Positions 59,352 to 64,000 of a stretch of 64,000 nucleotides of DNA are shown here, one piece after another (within the stretch, counting starts at the first letter, position 1; the number at the start of each line of letters is the position of its first letter). Origin of the DNA: Candidatus Gordonibacter avicola (lineage in GTDB: Bacteria > Actinomycetota > Coriobacteriia > Coriobacteriales > Eggerthellaceae); the NCBI GenBank assembly GCA_019113915.1, contig DXGM01000043.1:62001-126000 (forward strand). Direction: 5' to 3'. The notes under the pieces are model-generated. The model ran no database searches. It was not told where the DNA came from and was given only the letters and a program-made list of their open reading frames with translations. Position numbers and translations under genes: made by a program.

Positions 59352-62048
59352 GTGAAAAAGGTGGATGGAGCGGGCAAGCTGGCGCGATGCGTGCTTGCGA
59401 TGGCGCTGAGCATGTCGCTTAGCCTCTTTGCCGTGCCGGCGTACGCGCTGGAGGCTCCGGCGGCTGGTGGGTCGGGCGAAGTGGAGGCTCCGCAGCCCGC
59501 GGTGCCCGCGGGTGACGAGGTGTCGGGCGCTGTTGGCGGGGAAGTGGCGGGCGTGCCTGAGCCTGAGCCTGTGGCGCCTGAGGCGGGAACTTCCGAGGGC
59601 GGTACTTCGGAAGACACCGCGCCTGAGGGTGTGGTTGACCCGCTGGCAAAGCCTGAGGTTCCTGAAGTGCCGACCACCCCGTCTGATCCGGAGATGCCTG
59701 CGCCCGCGCCCGCACCGGAAGGGGTGTTTGCGCTGTCGCCCGGATGCGCTCCCACGCGCGTGCTTGATGTGGCCTCTTGCTCGCAAGCCGACGGCGCGCG
59801 GGTGCAGCTGTGGCGTTCGAACAAGAGCGCCGCGCAAGCTTTCAGCTTTGTTGCTGACGAAGATGGCTACGTTGAGGTGGTTTGCGAAGGCACGGTTAAG
59901 GCACTTGATGTGGAGGCCGGGCGTGCTGAGGAAGGCACGCTCGTGAACCAGTGGACGCGCAACGGCACCGACGCTCAGCGGTGGTGCCTTGTTGCGGGGC
60001 CCGCTGAGAACACGTATGTGCTGGTGAGCCTCCTTGATCCCACGCTTGTGCTGGCGGTTCAAAGTGGGGCCGATGCCGATGGCGCACGCCTTGTGCTGGC
60101 GAAGAAGACTGATTCGGCGGCTCAGGTGTTTACCCTGTATTCCCCGAACCCGGTGGTGCCTGGTGGCGAAGCGCTCACGGCGGGCATCTACACGCTGGTG
60201 AATCCCGCGTCCGGCAAGGTTGCCGACATCGCGGGTGGCTCAGATACCGATGGCGCGGCCGCGCAGCTCTGGGAGCGCAACGGCTCCCTGGCGCAGGCGT
60301 TTTCGGTGACGCCGAGCGACGAGGGCTTCTACGAACTGCGTTCGGTCAGCTCCGGCAAGCTGCTCGATGCCGATGCGGGCTCCCTCGCTCCCGGTTCGCG
60401 CGTGCAGCAGTGGGGGCGCGAGTCGGCGCTGAACCGCCAGTGGGCCTTCAAGGCGCTTCCCGAGGGCGGCTATGTAGTGGTGTGTCGGGCCAACGGCCTC
60501 GTGCTTGATGTGGCCGGCGGCGCCACCGCCAACGGCACTGCTCTGCAAACCTGGTCGGCGAACAACACTCCTGCTCAGGCCTTTATGCTTGAACCGGTGA
60601 CGGAACTTCTGCCCGAGGGCTTCTGGTCGCTGCGTGCGCGCACGGGTTCGGCTCGTGCATTGGAAATAGCTGGTGGCTCGTTTGCCCAGGGTGGTGGCGC
60701 TCAGATATGGTCGTGGAACGGCACGCCCGCCCAGCGTTGGCGCGTGGCAACGTATGAAGATGGCACCGTGAGCCTGGAAGCGCTTTGCTCGGGAATGCTG
60801 TTGACCCAAAGTGGCTCCAAGGTTGCACAGACGTTCGCTCCTGAGGGCGTGCCTGCCGCCTCCCAGCGTTGGCGTGTCGAGGCTGCGCCGCTCGGTGGCA
60901 TTGCGCTGGTCAATGTGGAATCCGGCCAGGCCCTCGATGTGTCCGGCGCGGGCGACTGGGATGGGTGCCCCCTCGGCGTCTACGAACCCAACGGTACGGC
61001 AGCTCAGGCGTTCGCGCCCAGTCGGGTTGACCAGATCGCCGGCGAAGGCTGCTACGAGATTATCTGCGCTGCTGACGGCCGTGCGCTCGACGTGACGGGG
61101 GCTTCCCGCTCCAACGGCGCCAACGTGCAGGTGTGGACCCCCAACGGCTCAGGCGCTCAGAAATGGAACGTGTACGGTGCGGGTGGTGGCTACTACGTCA
61201 TCATCAACGCCCGTTCTAAGAAGGCGCTTGATGTGCGCGACTACGGCGTTGAGCCCGGTACCAACGTGCAACAGTGGGCCAAGAGTGGCACGGATGCCCA
61301 GCGCTGGCGCATCGAGTACGTGGGCGGCGGAAGCTATCGCTTGGTGTCTGCCTGTGGCGACCTCGCGCTCGACATTGAGGGCGCGGGCGGCTGGGACGGC
61401 GCCAACGCGCAAACGTGGACGCCCAACAACACGCCTGCTCAGTCATTCCGCATGGTGCCCACGACGTATATTCCCGAGGACTTCACCGATCTCATCGGTT
61501 CCTTCACCACGTACTCCACTAATACGTTTAACGGTACGTACAACATGCAGCGCGCGTTGAACTCGTTCAACGGCGTTATCATTCAGCCTGGGCAGACGCT
61601 GTCGTTCTTCGGTACGGCGGGTCCGTGCGGGGCGGCTCAGGGATACTTGCCGGCGGGCATCGTGGGCGGCATCGGCTACGGCGGTGGCATCTGCCAGGCT
61701 TCCACGACGCTGTATGGCGCTTCCATCCGCACTGGCCTCACCATTGTGCAGCGCCGCAACCACAGCGTGCCGTCCACGTATGTGCCTATCGGCCTCGATG
61801 CCATGGTCGATTACGGCTCATCCGACTTCAAGGTGCGCAACGACTTCGACTTCCCCGTGAAGATTGTGGTGTCTACGCCCGGCAACACGCTGACGTGCGA
61901 AATGTACGGCATCCGCCCCGAGTGGTTCGACTACATCGAGCCCCAGTCCTGGTACACCGGCCCCAGCACCGCCGCCGCCCAACGCACCTACTACAAAAAC
62001 GGCCAAGCCATCCGCGTTGATGGTTTGCCGAACTCGTACTACTGGTAA
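59352..62048 (+). CDS. secreted ricin-repeat protein with C-terminal VanW domain
   Basis: 898 aa from the GTG at 59352, which has GAGGGG 7 nt upstream. Signal peptide LARCVLAMALSMSLSLFAVP, a Pro/Glu-rich acidic linker to about residue 125, then about twelve ricin-type units (to about 710), less alike than in the two genes before. The C-terminus is a VanW domain: IGSFTTYSTNTFNGTYNMQR, IIQPGQTLSFFGTAGPCGAA, GGGICQASTTLYGASIRTGL and DAMVDYGSSDFKVRND. VanW occurs in glycopeptide-resistance clusters and L,D-transpeptidase neighbours, with unproven function in the cell wall. Third gene of the operon, 38 bp after the amidase. Confidence 0.9.
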   Translation: MKKVDGAGKLARCVLAMALSMSLSLFAVPAYALEAPAAGGSGEVEAPQPAVPAGDEVSGAVGGEVAGVPEPEPVAPEAGTSEGGTSEDTAPEGVVDPLAKPEVPEVPTTPSDPEMPAPAPAPEGVFALSPGCAPTRVLDVASCSQADGARVQLWRSNKSAAQAFSFVADEDGYVEVVCEGTVKALDVEAGRAEEGTLVNQWTRNGTDAQRWCLVAGPAENTYVLVSLLDPTLVLAVQSGADADGARLVLAKKTDSAAQVFTLYSPNPVVPGGEALTAGIYTLVNPASGKVADIAGGSDTDGAAAQLWERNGSLAQAFSVTPSDEGFYELRSVSSGKLLDADAGSLAPGSRVQQWGRESALNRQWAFKALPEGGYVVVCRANGLVLDVAGGATANGTALQTWSANNTPAQAFMLEPVTELLPEGFWSLRARTGSARALEIAGGSFAQGGGAQIWSWNGTPAQRWRVATYEDGTVSLEALCSGMLLTQSGSKVAQTFAPEGVPAASQRWRVEAAPLGGIALVNVESGQALDVSGAGDWDGCPLGVYEPNGTAAQAFAPSRVDQIAGEGCYEIICAADGRALDVTGASRSNGANVQVWTPNGSGAQKWNVYGAGGGYYVIINARSKKALDVRDYGVEPGTNVQQWAKSGTDAQRWRIEYVGGGSYRLVSACGDLALDIEGAGGWDGANAQTWTPNNTPAQSFRMVPTTYIPEDFTDLIGSFTTYSTNTFNGTYNMQRALNSFNGVIIQPGQTLSFFGTAGPCGAAQGYLPAGIVGGIGYGGGICQASTTLYGASIRTGLTIVQRRNHSVPSTYVPIGLDAMVDYGSSDFKVRNDFDFPVKIVVSTPGNTLTCEMYGIRPEWFDYIEPQSWYTGPSTAAAQRTYYKNGQAIRVDGLPNSYYW

Positions 62049-62127
62049 GAGGCAAAGCGCTTCCGCGCTATTATGACGAGGGCTCTTGCCTGCACGATAA
62101 ACATAACTAAAAAGGTAATCCACGTAG

Positions 62128-62150
62128 GGGCGCTTCACGAAGCGCCCTTT
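62128..62150 (+). terminator. intrinsic terminator after the ricin-repeat operon
   Basis: GGGCGCTTC (62128-62136) and GAAGCGCCC (62139-62147) followed by TTT. A second dyad, cgcgtcac with gtgacgcg, lies a little further on and overlaps the dispersed repeat. Confidence 0.6.
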
Positions 62151-62206
62151 CGCGCGCCAGCGCGAAAACCCAGGTCGCGTCACACTTTTGCGCACTGCTC
62201 GCCGCG

Positions 62207-62244
62207 AAGAAGAGTGACGCGCTAACGCGCTACTAATTACGCCA
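62207..62244. repeat. dispersed repeat, copy 2
   Basis: Close match to 7421-7457: both read aagaag, then gtgacgcgct, a cgcgct, and an aat/aatt acgcca end, about 55 kb apart and both intergenic. Confidence 0.45.
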
Positions 62245-62276
62245 AGCATCGAGCACGACGGTTTCACCTTCTGCAT

Positions 62277-63044
62277 CTAAATGATGCGGTAGGTATCCCT
62301 GATCAATTCAATAATCTCTTTGTAGGACGCAGGGATTCCCAACTGCTTCATGTTTACTTCGTCGTTGGCAATTGTGTTGCAGAATTCCGTCATATCCGCT
62401 GCGATTGTTGTTGGAAGATCAATGCAGTGGCCAGGCCTTAAGAGCTGAGCTAGTCTCAGAACGTCGTTCTTGTGCTTCTTCAAATCACGGGAATCAACGT
62501 GTTCCCCGCATGCTTTTCTTTGAGAGAGGTCAAGAAACGCCTTCGCTTTGAACGGTATGAGACCGGTTTCGTCCAGTACGGCAACGCCATTTACAACCTT
62601 GCGGCTTTCTTTCATGAACCCGTAGTAATCCTTGTCTAAAAGGATGGCTGATAAGCTTGATATTTTGTCATCAATGGGAAGGGGCGCTACGGCAATCTCG
62701 GCATCTTCGTTTATGAAGTCAGGTGCCGCGCTAAAGATTTCAATCATGACGGGATAGCTAAGGTCGGAGGGCTCCGTGAAGCGGTAGAAGTGGGCGTGTG
62801 TCGAACCCTTCCATCCGCAACGATAACCCCCTGTTTTCACGAGCCGCCATACTGCTGCAGCGGTTTCAGGGAGACGTCCCTCTACAAGAAGGACCATGTC
62901 AATATCTTTTGTGGCACGAAAATCAAAGTCAGCGTCCCGCAACAAAACATCGCATGCGGTTCCGCCAATAAGCGCATAGCAATCCTCGAGCCCTGCCATG
63001 TGCTCTTTGAAACGATCCAAGCCTTTGACTTCGTGTGTTACCAT
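62277..63044 (-). CDS. AbiEii-type nucleotidyltransferase (toxin of a type IV-like TA system)
   Basis: 255 aa. YALIGGTACDVLLRD and FRATKDIDMVLLVEG form the GG-x(9-13)-D-x-D signature of the MNT/AbiEii fold, and LPIDDKISSLSAILLDKDYY follows. AbiEii proteins transfer nucleotides to targets such as tRNA and can abort phage infection. The gene overlaps the upstream putative antitoxin gene by 7 bp. GC content is lower than in the envelope genes, consistent with acquisition. Confidence 0.8.
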   Translation of the reverse strand: MVTHEVKGLDRFKEHMAGLEDCYALIGGTACDVLLRDADFDFRATKDIDMVLLVEGRLPETAAAVWRLVKTGGYRCGWKGSTHAHFYRFTEPSDLSYPVMIEIFSAAPDFINEDAEIAVAPLPIDDKISSLSAILLDKDYYGFMKESRKVVNGVAVLDETGLIPFKAKAFLDLSQRKACGEHVDSRDLKKHKNDVLRLAQLLRPGHCIDLPTTIAADMTEFCNTIANDEVNMKQLGIPASYKEIIELIRDTYRII

Positions 63045-63994
63045 AGATTCTCCTTGTTGAACAGGACGTTTAGTTCTTTTTCAATTCTCTCGTCTTCCAT
63101 GCTGGCAAGTGAAAGGGCTAGAGACACGTTGTCGATAGTTTTCCCGCCGGCGACAAGTGGCTCGTAGCGCCACACTTGGAGCTCGATAGTGTCATTGTCG
63201 TCTATCTCGCCCTCCAGCACCTCCGTGAAAGCTAAATTTTTCAGCCCCTTTTTGGATACCGCTTTGCACACAATTGCTGGAACTGCAAGCATGGATCGTT
63301 CGGCTAAGGCGGTCTCGCCGGCGTTGGGTAGCGCATCGAGTGCCGCGCTGCGTTTGGCGTAAAGCGTTCGACTGACGGGGGAGGACAGCAAGGATTTCGC
63401 GGCTTTCAGCAACTCGCTTGTGTCACGTTCGCATTTGAACAGCAGTGCTCTTCCGCTTTTCTCGCGGACAATGAGTTCCTGCTCGTCGAGTTCTGCCAAG
63501 GCTCGAGACACGTCGCTCGCCGTGAGGCCGCTCACTTCTTTCAACTCTGCGGCGCTTGCGATCTCGGGATGCGCGACGAGGGCAACGAAGGCGGCTTGAG
63601 CCCGAGAAGACAGGCGGCCTTCCCGGCGATATTTCTTCGGCTCCCTTGCTGTTGCTGCCAGGGCGAAAAAGGGGAGAAAAGCCTGAACGTCAGGAACAAC
63701 GAACGGCACCCCTTGCGCAACGAGTGCCTTCCTCTGCCGCGCATCTAGTGTTTCGCTGACAATAACAACCGGCAGGTCGGTGTATTTACCGAGTTGCTTG
63801 TGGACCCTCTTGATGCTGGGGAGACTTTCCTCGCTTTTTATTGTTGCAGCAATGAACGCGATGTTGTTAACTTCACAGCGCGTGTACGATGCCGCACGTG
63901 AAAGGAAAAACGGAAGGCCGTCAGAAGGACGCCAGTTTTCACAGGCAATCCTTAAGCCGAGCGCTTCATGAAGGTATTTTTCGAGTTCATTCAT
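63038..63994 (-). CDS. AbiEi-type winged-helix antitoxin/regulator
   Basis: 318 aa. The first 120 residues contain a predicted alpha/beta domain (LPSIKRVHKQLGKYTDLPVV); a winged helix lies at about residues 140-200 (SAAELKEVSGLTASDVSRAL, AELDEQELIVREKSGRALLF), then a C-terminal domain ends at the nucleotidyltransferase start. In AbiE systems the first gene is a DNA-binding antitoxin that represses the pair. The ATG at 63994 is just inside the right edge, and no upstream control region can be seen. Assignment is by fold pattern and pairing. Confidence 0.7.
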   Translation of the reverse strand: MNELEKYLHEALGLRIACENWRPSDGLPFFLSRAASYTRCEVNNIAFIAATIKSEESLPSIKRVHKQLGKYTDLPVVIVSETLDARQRKALVAQGVPFVVPDVQAFLPFFALAATAREPKKYRREGRLSSRAQAAFVALVAHPEIASAAELKEVSGLTASDVSRALAELDEQELIVREKSGRALLFKCERDTSELLKAAKSLLSSPVSRTLYAKRSAALDALPNAGETALAERSMLAVPAIVCKAVSKKGLKNLAFTEVLEGEIDDNDTIELQVWRYEPLVAGGKTIDNVSLALSLASMEDERIEKELNVLFNKENLW

Positions 63995-64000
63995 AGCATT

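Noticed and set aside
53640-61470. Repeated DNA segments that could suggest a CRISPR or satellite array
   Set aside because: The repeats are coding ricin-type units of about 135-150 bp, with diverged sequence and no spacer pattern.

Overview
The window is high-GC DNA with tightly packed genes on both strands. It most likely comes from an anaerobic gut actinobacterium of the Coriobacteriia, family Eggerthellaceae. This is inferred from gene content: a complete sufCBDSU Fe-S operon, a Tat-exported DmsABC-type molybdoenzyme with a TorD chaperone, DUF362 proteins, Tat-lipoprotein flavodoxin, many MerR and LysR regulators, and large secreted ricin-repeat proteins. I do not assign a genus.

Layout. 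1-2 kb: the 5' part of a HipA-like kinase gene running off the left edge, then proC. 2-7.4 kb: the suf operon on the minus strand, behind one promoter whose -10 is overlapped by a perfect 10-bp dyad. 7.7-13.2 kb: an unknown HEAT-like protein, acetyl-CoA synthetase, a MerR regulator divergent from a flavin/ferredoxin fusion protein, and a pentapeptide-repeat protein. 13.2-15.8 kb: pdxS divergent from a PdxR/MocR regulator whose PLP-lysine position holds Arg. 15.8-20.6 kb: two DUF362 genes, an MFS transporter and a LysR regulator. 20.8-26 kb: a DMSO-reductase-type operon (catalytic subunit, four-cluster ferredoxin, TorD chaperone, membrane anchor). 26-30.7 kb: decayed gene remnants, an aldo/keto reductase, two flavodoxins (one exported), a LysR and a MerR regulator, and a DUF454 protein. 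30.8-32.2 kb: infC-rpmI-rplT with a leader attenuator. 32.4-36 kb: a two-component system, a membrane-anchored protein and a NifX-like protein. 36-39.4 kb: a fused GlpA-BFD-FAD oxidoreductase followed by a frameshifted DUF1667 gene. 39.4-42.9 kb: a small membrane protein, a DEAD-box helicase and an MGDG-synthase-like glycosyltransferase.

43-53 kb is an envelope-glycan region: five GT2-type glycosyltransferases, an EamA permease, tRNA-Glu and a GT-C-like membrane protein. 53.3-62 kb is the most distinctive part. Three consecutive secreted proteins each have a signal peptide, an acidic Pro-rich linker and a long array of ricin-type units, and each ends in a different cell-wall domain: glucosaminidase, amidase or VanW. 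I count 15, 12 and 12 units, all multiples of three, which fits 5, 4 and 4 beta-trefoils. With the neighbouring glycosyltransferases this suggests a lectin-guided wall-remodelling system (inference). 62.2-64 kb holds an AbiE-type toxin-antitoxin pair.

Several regulatory sites can be read directly: the suf dyad; two MerR-style promoters with 19-bp spacers, upstream of the exported flavodoxin and of a DUF362 gene; a 21-bp palindrome at the molybdoenzyme promoter; a motif shared upstream of the response regulator gene and upstream of the membrane-anchored gene; and a likely AUA start codon for infC. No CRISPR array, rRNA, intact insertion sequence or integrase was seen.
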